Positions 12,601 through 24,152 are shown, counted from the stretch's first letter. The stretch is DNA of 64,000 bases from Chlorops oryzae (GCA_020466095.1 CM035808.1:24448796-24512795), one strand, 5' to 3'. The notes: a model not told the origin generated them from the letters alone. Translations and numbers: made by a program.

Positions 12601-15600
12601 CCGGCCGTCGGGTAACTATAGATGAACTTTTCAGAGAGACTTTCTTTTCGTTTCGATAAACTTATAAAAACGTGTATCTTGTTTCCATCTATTGCTGTGC
12701 AGGAATTCCTGCACTATTGGAAACTGGGCTTTAATTCTGAAAAATAGAATCATTAAAAAAGTGTCGGCGATCCGTTTGAATACCCGCTTTTGAGAATTTT
12801 CCTTTGAAACACAATAATTTGTATTATACACCTAAATGTATGTTTATATATTTATAATGAGAATTTGACTTCTCTTAAATTGTTTCAAAGACCTTAACGG
12901 CATTTAAAAAAAACTCTTAACATTCCGCGATCCTTTTTCCGTTACTGTGTTGCAAGCATTTGTTAAAGCAAAAAATTGTGCCAATTCGTTACTTAATTTT
13001 AATTAAATTTCTAGCTAAATATATAGATAAATGTTGTTAAATTAAAAAAAAAAAGTTAAAATTCTTTATTGAAAAATCTGTTTTTCCATTGATTTTTTAA
13101 CGCAAAATTTGTTAAGCCATCCGCGTACGCACTGTGACGCGCAGTCTGGCAACCCTTTGCAACGAAACTGTATATTGTCAGTGTGTTATGCAGCTATCCG
13201 AATTCTTTAGTAAATTAACTTAATTGAAATAACCACTCGAAGCAGCACTGCCAACAAATATTTAATAGAATATACACATTTATACATACATAAAAAAAAT
13301 ATTATATGCAAAAGATTATAATCGAAAATTTACATATCTTTTAAAACGTATACTAGAAAATGTTGATAAGATCTTCCTAAACGATAAAATGATTCAGTGA
13401 TACCTCTCATTTGCGATCGCCCTTTAACCCTTTCGCGCCAGAGTTTTTTCTCAAAAGACGCATTTTTTTGAAAAACTGATTGCAGAAATGGATAAAGGAG
13501 CAAAAAAAAAACAACTTCTTCATACTCAAAAATTTCGAAGGTCCTTCGGTTATCCTGGGATATACATATAATCCCAATAACAGTTTTAGATGGGGCACAT
13601 ATATCCCAATAGAAAAAATCAAGTTTTAACTGAGTGGGACGTATTTTTCCCAGTAGGTGCGAAAGGGTTAAGGGGGTAATCACCAGAAGAGATAATCCTC
13701 TGTAATTTTTATCCTTAAAAATGAAGCATCAATCGATAGAATAAAATATAAAATAAATCTACATTGCTAAAAAAAAATTTCTCACATCAGGAAACTCGTT
13801 CAATTAACCGGCACAGTTCTATTCTGCTTTTGATAACACAATGGGACAAATCGGCAAATATTCAATGAAAATAATATTTTCACAATTCACAAGCCTGAAA
13901 TACACCGTAGAGTTTTTTACGCAGACAAAAGCGAGTAGAGTGTAAAGAATCTACCTTTGTTGTGTACACTGCAGACCGTCTCTACGATTCTACAGCTCCA
14001 CGTAGAGTTTCCGTTGACATATTTACAATAGAGCTATACTATGTGCTCGACGATTGTCTACACTGCAAAAGTAATTTTCTCTACTGTAGAGTCATAAAGA
14101 AATCATTCTTCTGCAGTGTAAGCAGTCGTGGAGTACATAGTAGAGCTCTACTCTAAATATGTCGACGGCAGCTCTACGTAGAGATGTAGAGTTGTAGAGA
14201 CGGTCTTCAGTGTACACAACAAAGGTAGATTCTCTAGACTCTACATTCTTTTCCCGATGTAAAAAACTCTATAGTGGATTTCAGGCTATAGGGCTAAACT
14301 AGTAGACTTAAATTTAAAGCATTATATAGGGAAAGAAAAGGAAAAGCTATTCAAAACTGTTGACTAGGCTTACAACTTATATGGAGATATTGTCTATTTG
14401 GGAATTCGAAATTCGGGGTTTTTTTCGAAACGTTTTTGAAAACAATCTTGTTTGAGGCTTTTATAAAAAATTTAAAAAAAAACTCTGCTTCAAAACTCCC
14501 AGACTTCACTTCATCGCGAAGTGCATAAAGGTTATCTTAGACTTGACTGAACATCACTTAACTTTCTTGATATTTGTATATCCATATTTCGAAGAACTTT
14601 TTATTGAACTTCGCTCAAAGCAAATATTTGCTCAATGATTATCATTTGTAAAGTATATTCTTAGTCTAACTCTGATTTTATATCGATTTTTCTATAAGTT
14701 TATCGAAACTTCGCCCCTCAAAAAACTCCCAATGTTATCACATTTGAAAATACTTAGATTAAAAATACACATAAATTTATATATATAAATACTATTGCTG
14801 TTGAGTGTAAAAAAATTTACAGTCCCTAAGAGTCTGAGAAAGCATTTTTGAAAACCCTTAACCCTTCCTTACCAGAATGGAAAAATATTTACATACATAC
14901 ACATACACGTACACGGAAAAGAACCTTAAAAATAATTAAGAAAAACAGTTTTCAAAACATTATTAGCTTAGACAATAAATATTGGCGAAATCTTTAAAAA
15001 AAAAAAAAAAACTTAGAGTCTCAAATGAAAATTTCCAAGTTCACATCATTTAAATAAGAAGCTTAGTCAGAAAAGGATAACTCGACCCGCCAAACATTTT
15101 TTCGAGGGCTTATGTAGCTAAAAAGAAAAATTATACAGCAAAAAATACAACAACAAAAAATACCAAGTATAAATGTATGAAAATAAAAAGTTTATAAAAG
15201 AATATTTGTGAACACATTCACAAATTCATATCTGTACATAAAAAAGTGTGAGCTTGTTTATACTTGTACTTGTCTTCTGTACGAATAACGCGGAAAATGA
15301 AATGGAAATAATAAAAATTAAAAAGAAACCCTGGTCAATATGTTAAAAATTTATAACTAGGCTAAAAACAATTTAGTTAAATATATAAATAATAAGATTG
15401 TATAACAAAAAAGAAAAGTTGATTTTCATTATCCCGAAATTGTGAGTGTACCTATTGCGTGCTCTGACCACTGTGCCTTGTATGAAGTGTAGCCGTAAGT
15501 AAGTGGATGATCGCGCAAATCAAACACAGGTAATAAAACCAAATAAAACTAAACATAATATAGTCTAAGAAATTTGTATTCGTTTGTTAAATTAGAGAGT

Positions 15601-18600
15601 TAATATATTCGATGAAACTATATTTATAAAAAAAAATTCTCTAACCGTACTTTTAATGAGTTCAGAAGTTAAATTTCTTTATGGCTTTTTTTTGTTAGCT
15701 CGATTCCATACGAACTTGGTTTAAGGTTGATACTCCCAGCGATGAATGAGAACCCTATAACAAACTATTTAAAAAAATTGTTTCCTCTTACTTTTTACGC
15801 TTTCAACTTTCTATTCTATATTAAATTTATAAGAAAAATACAATAAAAAATTTCCAACATAAACAGACCCCCGTAAAAAACTCATACTTTTGGTTTCGGT
15901 CCGGACTATTTTTTTTTTCTCTTCCACGATTTCTTTTATCGATTTTATAAAAAGAGAAAAAATTGTACAGAAATTTTTACTATTTTTGAAAATGAACTGC
16001 TGTTTTAAAAAAATGTTAATTTTGCATTGGTGTTCTTGTTGCTAGCATTTATTTTCCTTTTGAATTAAATCGACAGCTAAATATTGCATGTTATGTTTAA
16101 TGGAGTTTTATCAATTTTTTTTTATGAGAAATTTCAAAGAAATTCTTGATCATTTTAATGCTTTTATACTTGCTATGGCTATTGGTGCATTTTGAAGCTT
16201 CATTTTGTACGGTTTTTTATATATTTTTTTTTTATTTTAGTTTTTTTTTTGCAATGAAATGATTTTATTTTTAACATTAAACTTTTTTGTTGTTTTCCTG
16301 ATTTGATAACAATTTAAACACACACACACACACACACACACAAGAATGTAAAATATGATAGTTCACATAAAAGTAATAAATAATAAATATAAGAAAATCC
16401 TTTGTGCTATGACGAATTAGTTTTTAAGTTATTCAAAGGAAAGAACTTATGTTCACTTAAAAATACTTTTGCTCAAAATTGAAATTATTTATGAAATTTT
16501 CGAAATCAAGACAATTGAAAAGACTTTAAATTGTTCAGAATATATTATTTATTAGCTTGAATTATCGTGGATGCCTCAACCGGTTGAAGCCTCGAATACT
16601 TTCATGAATTCTTTGAAAAAAATAAATTTTTTTATTTGAAGCAAAAATGGCAACAAAGATAAGGAATTAATCTGATTTCTTGCATTTCGATACCGATTTC
16701 CATTTTTTTTTTTTTTTTTTTTTTTTTTATAAATCTCTTTCTGAATATAGAGACTAGCCAAATCAAATGAAAGATTATTAGTTGGTCTTGATAATTTATG
16801 AAATGAAAATATACTCGTTACTTGTCCTTCAATTAAACAGTAAAACCATTCTACATAAGAGCTTTTCTTGCTGGGTGTTGCTTCAACCTAAGAATGGTAT
16901 TCGATCGAAGGAAAGAACCCATCGAATTGTAGGCTTCCGGGGTTGCACCACGTGAAGGTACTTGATACATTTTGAAAGTCCCTATATTTGGTTTTCCCAG
17001 ATTGGTTACAGGTCAATTTCAAATCGATCTCGAAAATTTTGGCCGAGAACTAAGTTGCACACTTATTAATGACGATATCTCGTAAACCGTTTCGTTTTTT
17101 ATTTTCCTGTCCATACGAAAGTTTTAGCATTAGACTTGGAGAAAAGAACTTTAGCAATAACTGAACCGGGAAAACTCTACCTACAAGTTAAAAATAGTTA
17201 AAATCTCAAGAACTTGACCGTCTTTAAACAACTTCTAGCTCGCAGATCCCAAACCGGTGCGAATATTATAAAAAAAGTTGTATCGAAATGAAGAAAAATT
17301 AAAACTGAAAAAATCTTTCCAGCACACCAAATGTATCTGAACGCTCGATAATATTGTTTCAGTACCTGAAAGTTGAAAATTTTTACCCGCTATCTGAAGT
17401 TACCCTGCAGTCAAAATTTCTTTTAACATTTGATGACCTTAAAAATCTGTCGCACTGTAATCGATCGAATGGTTGTCAACATAAGTTTTTTTCCTTAAAA
17501 AAATTTTTTTGCTACCTACCCTTAAGCTATTTCCTTATACATATGTATACATGCGTACTATGTATATAGAACAAAAAGTATATTTTGATATGTACCTATA
17601 AAAATACGAATATTTCTTAAAGTTAAAAAAAAAAAACAGTCTAATCGCTTATACTAAAATAGCAAGGGAATGCACTAATAATGACCGATGAATGAATGAA
17701 AACTTGCAATTTAACGAACAAAATTTTTCTCCTTCTTCTTCTTCTTCGAAACAGGTATCGACGTTATTGAATATGCCGACCGGCGTGTTTTATCATCAGC
17801 CTCAATTGTTGGCATTGCCGTTGGCGGTGTACTGCTCCTATTATTCGTTATAGACCTACTCTGTTGCATGACCGTTCATATGGGCGTTATGGCCACAATG
17901 TGCCGACGTGCCAAACGTTCGCCATCCGAAATCGATGAGGAAACGAAATTGGGCAGGTATGTTGTCATATTGTATATACAATTTTATTGAATTTATATTC
18001 CCTCAGTACCTTATACCCCACTTATAAGAAATAGATACATTTTATAAAGCACAAGAAAAGGCAAACAAAACTCTTAGATGACCTTTCAATATACTCACTC
18101 TATACGCTAAACAACTCTAACTATTGGCCGTTCAATACAAAATTAATATTTTTCACTTATTTATTTTTCCCTCCCCACTTTCTTTTTCCATAAAATACAC
18201 AACTCACATAAACTAATTTATGATTTAATGAATTCTTCAAACTAATTTAATTAATTTCGAAATGAAAAAAAATAAATAAAATAATAATAAGTAATCAAAA
18301 AACCCTAACAATACCTCAAGCTGAGCTCGAGTACAATTGGGTCTTTGCGCGTCCAAAATCATTGTTACTAAATAGAAGCTCCGTTGTTTTAGTTTAAAAA
18401 AAAAAATAGAAAAGAAAATCATTAATTAGTTCTAAGACACGAATTTATAAAACAATGTTTAGTGAAAAGTTTCGACATATAAATTCCATTATTCGTAATA
18501 GGTATATCCTTTTATGTTCCATCATTACTTTTTGTTTACCTCTTCTTTATATTTTCGTGCTTTGTTTTGTTTCCATTCAATTTTCCATTATTAAATGCCT

Positions 18601-21600
18601 TTGTTACACTCAACTTTTGCACCATTCAAAGAATCATCATTTAAAACCACAAAAAAAAGTAATATAGGTATATAAATGAAAAATAAAAGCACAACCTCAC
18701 AACAAACAAAACCAAAACACAAACTCACCACATCTACATAAACATACATAGAATCTATCTACCAAAAAAAAAAAAAAAACATCATTTCCAAAACATTTAA
18801 CCAAGCAGTCTTTACGGTTGGCGTTTCCCGCTACCTCATTGCAGTGGGCAGTTAGTTAAGGAACCACCTCCATCACCGTTACCATTACCGCCGCCAGTTA
18901 AGCTCGGTGGATCACCAATGTCATCGCCATTGTACGTAACCTTCTACCATCAACTACTTTGTTGCTAACATTTACAAAATTCAAATGCATGCACTCCCGC
19001 TCCCTCTCTCACTCTCTCTCTTTCTATATCTCGTTTTACCTCTGTATATCTCTCTCTTTCGCTCGTTCATTTTTTCGTTTTATCTGCCTTAAGCAGTTCT
19101 CTCGGTTTCAGCTTTATTATTTTGTTTTTGTTTTTTAGTTTTCTTTTAATTAATGGTATCAAAAGTTACACCAACAGAATTAGATATTTGTTTGTTGATT
19201 TCTGTTTGCTTTGACGAAAAACTGTCTAACAAAAGTTCGCTTAGTTTAATCAAGGAGACTGAGGGCCGTTTTCTTATCCTAATTTTAAGCTCTATCTGCC
19301 AGTTAAATTGCATTTTCTTTGACATATTAATCAAATTTGTATGAAATTCTCATCAGGATATTTTAACTTATAGGGCATTTACATATACGTTTTAGCGCTC
19401 CTCGTTTAAGCTAAAACGACTAAGTCAAAACGGGGTGTTTACATATGCGCATGTCGTTTTGTCATTTTGTGGTTATCTTTTGTTTGCTCAACACGTGAAA
19501 TATGAATGAATATTGTAATTTAGAATAGATGCAATTATTGAAATTGCGTTCGTTTTCTACATTGGTTGTGGAATTAAACCTCACAATTTTTAAATTAGAA
19601 ATTTCAATGACCATATGTTTTGCATTTTTATAGTGATGACACTCAACTTTCGATATTTTTATCAGTTATAAACAGGATTTATCTTGTTTAGCTACTTGTT
19701 TTAAATTAAAACAGGAAAGTTTCTCGTTTTAGTTTTGTGCGATAAAATGGGAAAAGTCTAAGTTGTTTTAGAGCTAAAACGGGCAAAGTTACTAAAACGC
19801 GAATAAAACGGCATATGTAAACGGCCTATTACAGTAAAAAATGATAAGAAAATGGCTCTTTATATCTGGTGTTGTGAATATTGCAGAGAGCGATTTATCA
19901 TAAATTTAAAAAACGGAACATAATTAATAAAATAACATACTTTTTAATACCATCTAAGCGTACTTTTGTTAGTCTTTTATTTGGACAATTTTTACCCTTG
20001 AGTAATTTCTTCAAATCGATCACAAAACAATCACACTATTCTCACCAAATCCAGTGATTTTTATTAAAATGTATATAGTGCTTTAGTTAAACCCACCTTA
20101 GACTTGTAGACGTTAAGGGGTTATTCTGATGTAAACGCATATATTTTACCTCTTTTTTGGAATTTTTTTGTCATAGGACAATGAAGTTTAATCATCTTTA
20201 TTCTTATTTGTAAGTTAGACTGCATAAAATTAAAAAAAAATTTTTTTTTACATTTTTAATCATTTTTATACACGACACACACTGTGTCGAGGGTATATTG
20301 CGTTTGTGTGGTTGTGTGTAACACCCATAACCAGTCGAGATAGACCAAACAAAATATATATAGAATTGATTAGCGTCACCAGGAGATTCGATTTACACAT
20401 ATCCGTCCGTCTGTCTGTCTGTCTGTCTGTATACAGTTATCTTAACGAAGGAGTTGAGCAATCTTGACAAAAATCGGTTTGCGCGTTCACGGGGACATGA
20501 GTAAGAACAAGTTAGAGAATGGACCCGATCGGACCATTTTAAGGGGTACCTCCAGTACTAGGGTCTGTTACGAAAATCACAAAACCTGCTCTAAAAAGTT
20601 TTTAAAGGTATTTCGGTTAAATTTGATATTTGAACATGTTTAATGGCAAGTAATATGATTTCCAAAAATTGGAAAATTGGGCGTGGTAGAAGGGCGTTTT
20701 CGAAAATTGTCTTTTACCGCCGAAATTCAAATGGGACTTGAACAAAATTTGACACTTATGCTTCTTTTGTAGCCATAAACATCCTCCCAAAAAATTGTCG
20801 GTCCATTATTAAGGGTACCTCCAGTACTAGGGTCTGTCACAAAAATCCCAAAACTGCTTCAAAATCGGACTTTTTTGAAATATTTCAATGAAACTTAGAA
20901 TTTGAGCGTATATTTAAGCCTCCGATTAGAATTCAAAAAAAATGGAAAAGTTGGCGTGGCAAAAGGGCGATTTTCATAACGAAATTGAACAAAAGTCGGG
21001 ATATGGGGCCCCTAATGGCCTTAAAAACCAGTTGAATATTCTTTCTTAGTGGTCCTGTTTCTTGGGCGTGGATTAAAAATTATTTAAACATATATGTCTG
21101 TGTCGGGTATTTTATTGTCAGGATCGCCTGACTATAACACCCTTACTTGTTTTAATTATATCTAATCGAATAATACGCTATTAAAAAAGGTAGATCGTTG
21201 GTCAACACGATAGAGGCTGTTCATGCTGTCCAGAATTATAAAATTTAAATATAAAAAACTGGCGGACTGTGGAAAGAAAAATGTGAAAAATCTTTATTTA
21301 TATTATTAAAATCTTTTTTTTTAATTTTTCCGATAAAAAAAACAATTCTGGTACATTCAAGTTTCAAGGCGATCGGTTAGATAGTTTGGTCTGTAGGAGG
21401 ATGTTGGCGGTTCTGGAAAATGACGTTTCGAAAAAACGCGTTTAAAATTTCAAGAGCACAGCGAGCCGCTTGGGCCGCTTCGGCGGTTATGAGCTGTAAT
21501 TTTTTTGATACTTGGAATTTCGATCTGAATTTTTACAGCATAGGGGCCGTCCATTTATTACGTAGGTAAGCATAAAAGGGGGGCAGAAGGGTAAAAAAAA

Positions 21601-22001
21601 AAATGGTCAAAATCTGCCTTACATAATTAATGGACAGCCTCATATTCTCAATACGTTTCATTATCGAAAAATATGCAAAATATGAAGTGGTACAATCAGA
21701 ATAACGCCTTAATGTTATCAGGGCATTATAAGCCATATTAAAGCTCTAAGATTTGTATGCCATACATACTTTGCAGAAATTGTTTGGTCGCGATTCCACT
21801 TAATTTATATAAAAAAAAAAAAAACTTATTAATTTACTAATATATATTGATCTATTGATCATGATTTTCCCCAACAGAGACGAAAAGCAGCCTCTTCAAA
21901 CACCGACTGGCAGTCTAAAGCAAAACTCCAGCATTGAGTTCGATGGAAAATACGTTCATGCGCGCAGTGGTGAAATAATTGGTAAAAATTCCGCCGTGTG
22001 A
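1809..22001 (+). CDS. Fas2: Fasciclin 2 (Ig/FN3 neural cell adhesion molecule), partial at 5' end
   Basis: Homophilic adhesion receptor of the NCAM family that acts at the neuronal and epithelial cell surface in axon fasciculation and synapse growth (known of the family). Seen here: exons 1809-1975, 4564-4688, 4746-6242, 6324-6507, 17755-17956, 18845-18931 and 21878-22001, all with GT/AG borders and matching phases. They encode the end of Ig1 ([10 protein letters not shown]), Ig2 (DGTYTCRAA), Ig3 ([13 protein letters not shown]), Ig4 ([10 protein letters not shown]), Ig5 ([10 protein letters not shown]), two FN3 domains, a transmembrane segment and a short cytoplasmic tail ending in GKNSAV. 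The 4746-6242 exon alone carries 499 codons. The 5' exons are outside the window. Alternative ends are listed separately. An AATAAA lies at 22113. Introns hold many inverted-repeat elements. Confidence 0.95.
1976..4563 (+). other. Fas2 intron with simple repeats
   Basis: No gene. It holds a GAGC run (about 3173-3197), a GT run (about 3653-3684), an ACG run (about 4007-4026) and a short TTCCG run (about 4052-4070). The open frames here are low-complexity or shadows. Confidence 0.7.
3653..3684. repeat. (GT)n microsatellite
   Basis: About 15 GT dinucleotides in the Fas2 intron, with one interrupted unit at the left end. Confidence 0.95.
6508..6695 (+). CDS. Fas2: Fas2 read-through C-terminus, probable GPI-anchored isoform
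   Basis: If the donor at 6508 (GTGAGT) is not used, the second FN3 frame continues for about 62 codons to a TAA at 6693-6695. The tail is Ser/Asn-rich, then a run of Thr, then a hydrophobic end ([17 protein letters not shown]) with no charged residue after it. This is the layout of a GPI-attachment signal, and GPI-linked Fas2 isoforms are known in Drosophila. The open frame with its good hydrophobic end is seen; isoform use is inferred. It competes with the tail at about 12.1 kb for the GPI role. Confidence 0.6.
7167..7334. mobile_element. 168-bp MITE, TA target duplication
   Basis: Inverted ends GGGGTATTCACAAAGGC and GCCTTTGTGAATACCCC are perfect over 17 bp and are flanked by TA on both sides (7165-7166, 7335-7336). 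Internal sequence is also partly self-complementary (AAGTCGCATTTTTCCG opposite a GGAAAGTCGAAAAATC stretch). Non-coding. Confidence 0.85.
8348..8501. mobile_element. Short foldback element (about 155 bp)
   Basis: GAGCCCTTGATTATGAAAG at the left pairs with CTTTCAAGTTCAAAGGCTC at the right. GTGGTATAAGT and ACTTATACCAC continue the arms. No target duplication was clear. Confidence 0.7.
9005..9208 (+). mobile_element. SINE-like unit with tRNA-like head
   Basis: Contains an A-box-like block (GTGCCGTAGTTGGTTGGA, about 9008) and a B-box (GAGTTCGACACCC, about 9054), the spacing of an internal Pol III promoter, then a body with TTTGTTTTGCCATTATACG and an end in CTAACCTAACCT. A related copy is at 44086-44193 and a related head at 49660-49735. 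They share an anticodon-arm-like block of the type TTGCCAATTTACGAAGCG. Confidence 0.6.
10692..11481. mobile_element. 790-bp near-complete palindrome, Tc1/mariner-type foldback
   Basis: Left end CAGTCAGTCAATAAAGTAAG and right end CTTACTTTATTGACTGACTG are inverted copies flanked by TA (10690-10691 and 11482-11483). Complementarity continues along almost the whole length, e.g. AACGAGCTCAAAATTTGTAC on the right against GTACAAATTTTGAGCTCGTT on the left, meeting near 11085. No transposase frame remains. A transcript through Fas2 would carry a hairpin with arms of about 390 bp. Confidence 0.85.
12062..12256 (+). CDS. Fas2: Fas2 alternative terminal exon, GPI-type tail
   Basis: A frame open from within the A-run at 12068 ends at TAA 12254-12256. 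It reads [19 protein letters not shown], then [20 protein letters not shown] and a short end, i.e. a hydrophilic linker followed by a hydrophobic C-terminus as in GPI signals. A strong pyrimidine tract (12001-12058) precedes it. The odd point is that no AG follows the tract in the phase needed to join the donor at 6508: the sequence goes TTTC then about 27 A. Either the AG is lost in a homopolymer error or the exon start differs. The start given is the limit of the tract, not a proven splice site. Confidence 0.55.
   Translation, partial: DFQKKKKKKKKTKKKNLVKKSSTDHNDTYMYVDNPYNAAMSNWRSYSLILATTVSVLLTMMGFH
12574..12787. mobile_element. Short MITE-like inverted repeat
   Basis: GGGTATTCAAATGC on the left and GTTTGAATACCCGC on the right form short inverted ends about 210 bp apart. 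The interior is not clearly palindromic. Weak call. Confidence 0.45.
13428..13667. mobile_element. 240-bp piggyBac-type MITE
   Basis: Ends CCCTTTCGCGCC and GGTGCGAAAGGG are inverted and both are flanked by TTAA (13424-13427 and 13668-13671), the piggyBac-specific target site. The interior is non-coding; a weak - strand frame crosses it. Confidence 0.85.
13892..14287. mobile_element. 396-bp foldback element
   Basis: AGCCTGAAATACACCGTAG at the left matches the reverse complement of CTATAGTGGATTTCAGGCT at the right. The arms continue through GAGTTTTTTAC and TGTTGTGTACACTGC / CAGTGTACACAACA up to the centre near 14090. No protein-coding frame. Confidence 0.8.
16319..16342. repeat. (CA)n microsatellite
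   Basis: About 12 CA units in the Fas2 intron. Confidence 0.95.
17755..17956 (+). CDS. Fas2: Fas2 transmembrane exon
   Basis: A pyrimidine tract ending in ACAG opens an exon that joins the phase-1 donor at 6508 (G+GT gives Gly). It encodes a short juxtamembrane stretch, a hydrophobic span ([20 protein letters not shown]) and a basic stop-transfer region (CRRAKRSP), ending with the phase-2 donor GTATGT at 17957. This distinguishes the transmembrane Fas2 isoforms from the GPI forms. Confidence 0.93.
18845..18931 (+). CDS. Fas2: Fas2 Pro-rich (PEST) cassette exon
   Basis: An 87-bp exon between CATTGCAG and GTACGTAACC encodes [20 protein letters not shown] and then a Gly/Ser/Pro stretch. Its length is a multiple of three and both ends are phase 2, so it can be skipped without changing frame: the junction before it also reads through to the last exon (AG+A gives Arg). 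This is the expected plan for PEST+ and PEST- Fas2 isoforms known in Drosophila. Confidence 0.88.
19261..19859. mobile_element. Outer inverted-repeat element, split by a second one
   Basis: GAGGGCCGTTTTCTTATC at 19261 is inverted as GATAAGAAAATGGCTC near 19843. Between them sits a complete second element (19371-19828), so the outer copy was interrupted after it inserted. Confidence 0.6.
19371..19828. mobile_element. 458-bp MITE nested in the outer element, TTA flanks
   Basis: Left TAGGGCATTTACATATACG and right GGCATATGTAAACGGCCTA are inverted. Both are flanked by TTA (19368-19370, 19829-19831), as in PIF/Harbinger-type elements. The interior has further GTTTTAG / CTAAAAC inverted motifs. Non-coding. 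Confidence 0.7.
20281..21152 (-). mobile_element. Interspersed repeat family R1, long copy
   Basis: Read on the - strand it begins CAAGTAAGGGTGTTATAGTC and runs through repeated blocks such as AGTACTGGAGGTACCCCTTA to a CAGACAGACAGACAGA run and an end near GTGTGTCGTGTA. Related sequence occurs at 33132-33428 plus 34816-35250, at 37080-37260 and at 59671-59760. There is no reading frame. It could be a Helitron-like or SINE-like non-autonomous family; the class is not decided by what I see. Confidence 0.65.
20405..20430. repeat. (CTGT)n run
   Basis: Six CTGT units within the R1 repeat copy. Confidence 0.9.
21543..21640. mobile_element. 98-bp MITE with CATA duplication
   Basis: GGGGCCGTCCATTTATTACG on the left and ATTAATGGACAGCCT on the right form inverted ends. 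CATA flanks both sides (21539-21542 and 21641-21644). Confidence 0.7.
21878..22001 (+). CDS. Fas2: Fas2 terminal coding exon
   Basis: Opens after CCCCAACAG and encodes [20 protein letters not shown], then a short stretch ending [11 protein letters not shown] and TGA at 21999-22001. The C-terminal SAV is a class I PDZ-type ligand, consistent with the known binding of Fas2 to Discs-large. Confidence 0.92.
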
Positions 22002-22335
22002 ACGTATTTTTAAGTATTTGAAAAACACATTCTTCAACTTGAGAATGAAAGAAAGAAGAAAAAATAAAAACAAAAAGAAAATACTTAAACGCAGAAAAAT
22101 AGTATTCTAGAAAATAAATAAAAAAGCGGCCTAAATTATTAAGTATTGATGTGAAAAATATTCTCGAACGGAATTCCTTTCAAGTCTAGATGTATAGCGA
22201 TTGTAAGCAAAATTTAAGAGGTGATTGTTAAGGTTCCGTTTACACTGTATGTTATCTCAACTGATTTGATTATGTTTCTCTCGTTAATAGGAGGAAATCT
22301 GTAAGGTGAAGCCAACAACTACAAAGCTACTCGAA

Positions 22336-22578
22336 AAAAAAGTGTCAGAACCGACCCCGGGCGCTGAATACGAATTCGAGTTCTTTAAAGCTCCATCGGG
22401 TCTAGATTTCCCCTTAACCTCAGAAAGGTAGGCGAAAGACTCCAATCGGGGTTAGTTTTTTTTTTTGACGTCACGACGAAACCTAGACTCAAAGGCACCA
22501 TAAACTCCTCAAATTCCAACTCAGCGAGATCGAAACTTAGAGCAAGCCTCATGAGACCACTGGGTCTGACACTTTTTC
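22336..22578. mobile_element. Foldback element downstream of Fas2
   Basis: AAAAAAGTGTCAGAACC on the left is inverted as GGGTCTGACACTTTTTC on the right, about 240 bp apart. It explains an otherwise exon-like open stretch starting at 22291. Confidence 0.55.
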
Positions 22579-23810
22579 TATGGGGCTATGCTTTCGATAG
22601 CCTGGATATTTACAATCAATGAATCAAAGCAGAATTTTGGAAAAGAATGACCTTGTTTTTCAAGTGATTTATAATAGTATAATGGAATCTCACAGAACAG
22701 CTGAGAGATAATACAGTATAAATAGGACTTAAGACTTGAAACTTTTGATTTTGTTTGCTGCCTTTTTTGGCGCAAAATTTCCTTATTTTTTTTTACACAC
22801 TCTTTATAGATGTAAAAATAAGTTTTCCTTATAAGCTCATTTGCATTAAGCCAATAATTCTCATTCGGTTTATGATAAAATGCATAGAGAAACAACATTG
22901 AATTTCAAAACCATTCGTTTTTGCCTTATTATTAATTAATTTAGCAAAGAAAAAAAAGAGCATTTGTATGACGCATAAAAACCATGTATGTATATTAATG
23001 ATATTTAAGCTATAATTTAAGTGGAAGTTGAATAACATGCCATATAAATATATACATTATATATGTATATATATATTTATATATATTAAGTTCATTGAAA
23101 AGTCAGAAATATTTAGTCATTTGAAGTCATTACATTCAACACTCGAAATAGTCATTTATGCTTTGAAAATAATTCTTAACAAAATAATAATAAAGTAGGT
23201 TTTTCATGTATAAATGATGCTTAAAGGCAAGATCCTTGCAAAATCGTCTTAGATGTGGCCGTTATATTGAATGAAGAAGTTCATATTTTGAAGAATTTCG
23301 ACAAACCATAATAAAATGTCTTGGGTTGGTGCAAAATGATTGACAGCCATCCAGCCCGATTGGTCGTATAATGCGCGGTAGGAAGCTTTTGATGAATTTT
23401 GGAAAAAAAATACAATGAATAAAAATGGTCTTTTTGATTGTTCAAAATTTCTGCTTGCGAATTCAAATATGCTACATACTGCCGAGTATATTGGAAAACA
23501 TTTTAGAAAGAAAAAATTTGCTTAACGCGTTGCTGAAAATATTCCTTTTGCATTGGTTTATCCAGCTAAATAATAAGTACCAAAAATAAAAATGCAACAC
23601 TGTATAGTACACCGAGAGAAATAAGAACTGTTAAATCAACCACTTAGAACAGTTAAAGTAAGAGTGGTCAAATTAACTGTATTCCCCGTTAAATGCACTG
23701 GAAAAGGAAGTCAAATCAACAGTTGAAAAATAGTCACTTTTTATGTTCAAATTCGCTTTCGTTCACTTAGACGTATAACTTCGCATTCTGATCAACCGTC
23801 TCCGGAGTTT

Positions 23811-23883
23811 TCAATAGCTCAGTTGTTTAAGCTGTGAGTTGACCGTCGTGAGATTCGGGGTTCTATCCCTGCTGGCGGCGGGA
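23811..23883 (+). ncRNA. tRNA-like Pol III module 1
   Basis: A-box-like TAGCTCAGTTGTTTAAG (about 23815) and B-box-like GGGTTCTATCCCTG (about 23858) are spaced as in a tRNA. The 3' half does not pair with the 5' half as an acceptor stem, so this is not a functional tRNA gene. Confidence 0.5.
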
Positions 23884-24079
23884 ATTTTTCTGGATTTTTT
23901 TTTTTTAATTACAGTTTTTTTTTTTTTTGTTCAGAATGTAGTTGTTTTTTAAGGCAAAAATTTTCTCCTAAATTTTTAAGATTTTAATTTATTTAATTTT
24001 TTTTAATGGTTCATTTTCAAGCAAAAAATTTTGCAACCATAAGCTCAAGTGAGCGTTTTGACCAACAAATTAAATTCGT

Positions 24080-24152
24080 TCGTTTAGCGTAATGGTTAAG
24101 ACGTTCGCCCAGCGAAGTGGTGGTCTGCGGTTCAAGGCTCGGCCGAGGCGAG
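24080..24152 (+). ncRNA. tRNA-like Pol III module 2
   Basis: A-box TTTAGCGTAATGGTTAAG (about 24083) and B-box GCGGTTCAAGGCTCG (about 24127), followed by GCCGAGGCG. The same module is at 27272-27345. The AT-rich sequence before it also resembles that copy: both contain CTCAAGT.AGCGTTTTGA.CAA. Confidence 0.55.

Larger units (their letters stand above)
12257..17754 (+). other. Fas2 intron, repeat-rich
   Basis: No supported gene. Inverted-repeat elements lie at 12574-12787, 13428-13667 and 13892-14287, and a CA microsatellite at 16319-16342. Between 14288 and 17754 I see only AT-rich sequence and homopolymer runs (for example T-runs near 16240 and 16705). Confidence 0.7.

Noticed and set aside
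22291..22431. Open, acidic, exon-like stretch after a good acceptor (GTTAATAG) downstream of the Fas2 stop
   Set aside because: Its phase does not fit a splice from the last Fas2 exon, and most of it forms the left arm of an inverted repeat (22336-22578).
23811..24152. Candidate tRNA genes (also at 27009, 27272 and 49660)
   Set aside because: A- and B-boxes are present but acceptor stems do not pair and all sit inside mobile elements; treated as tRNA-derived modules.
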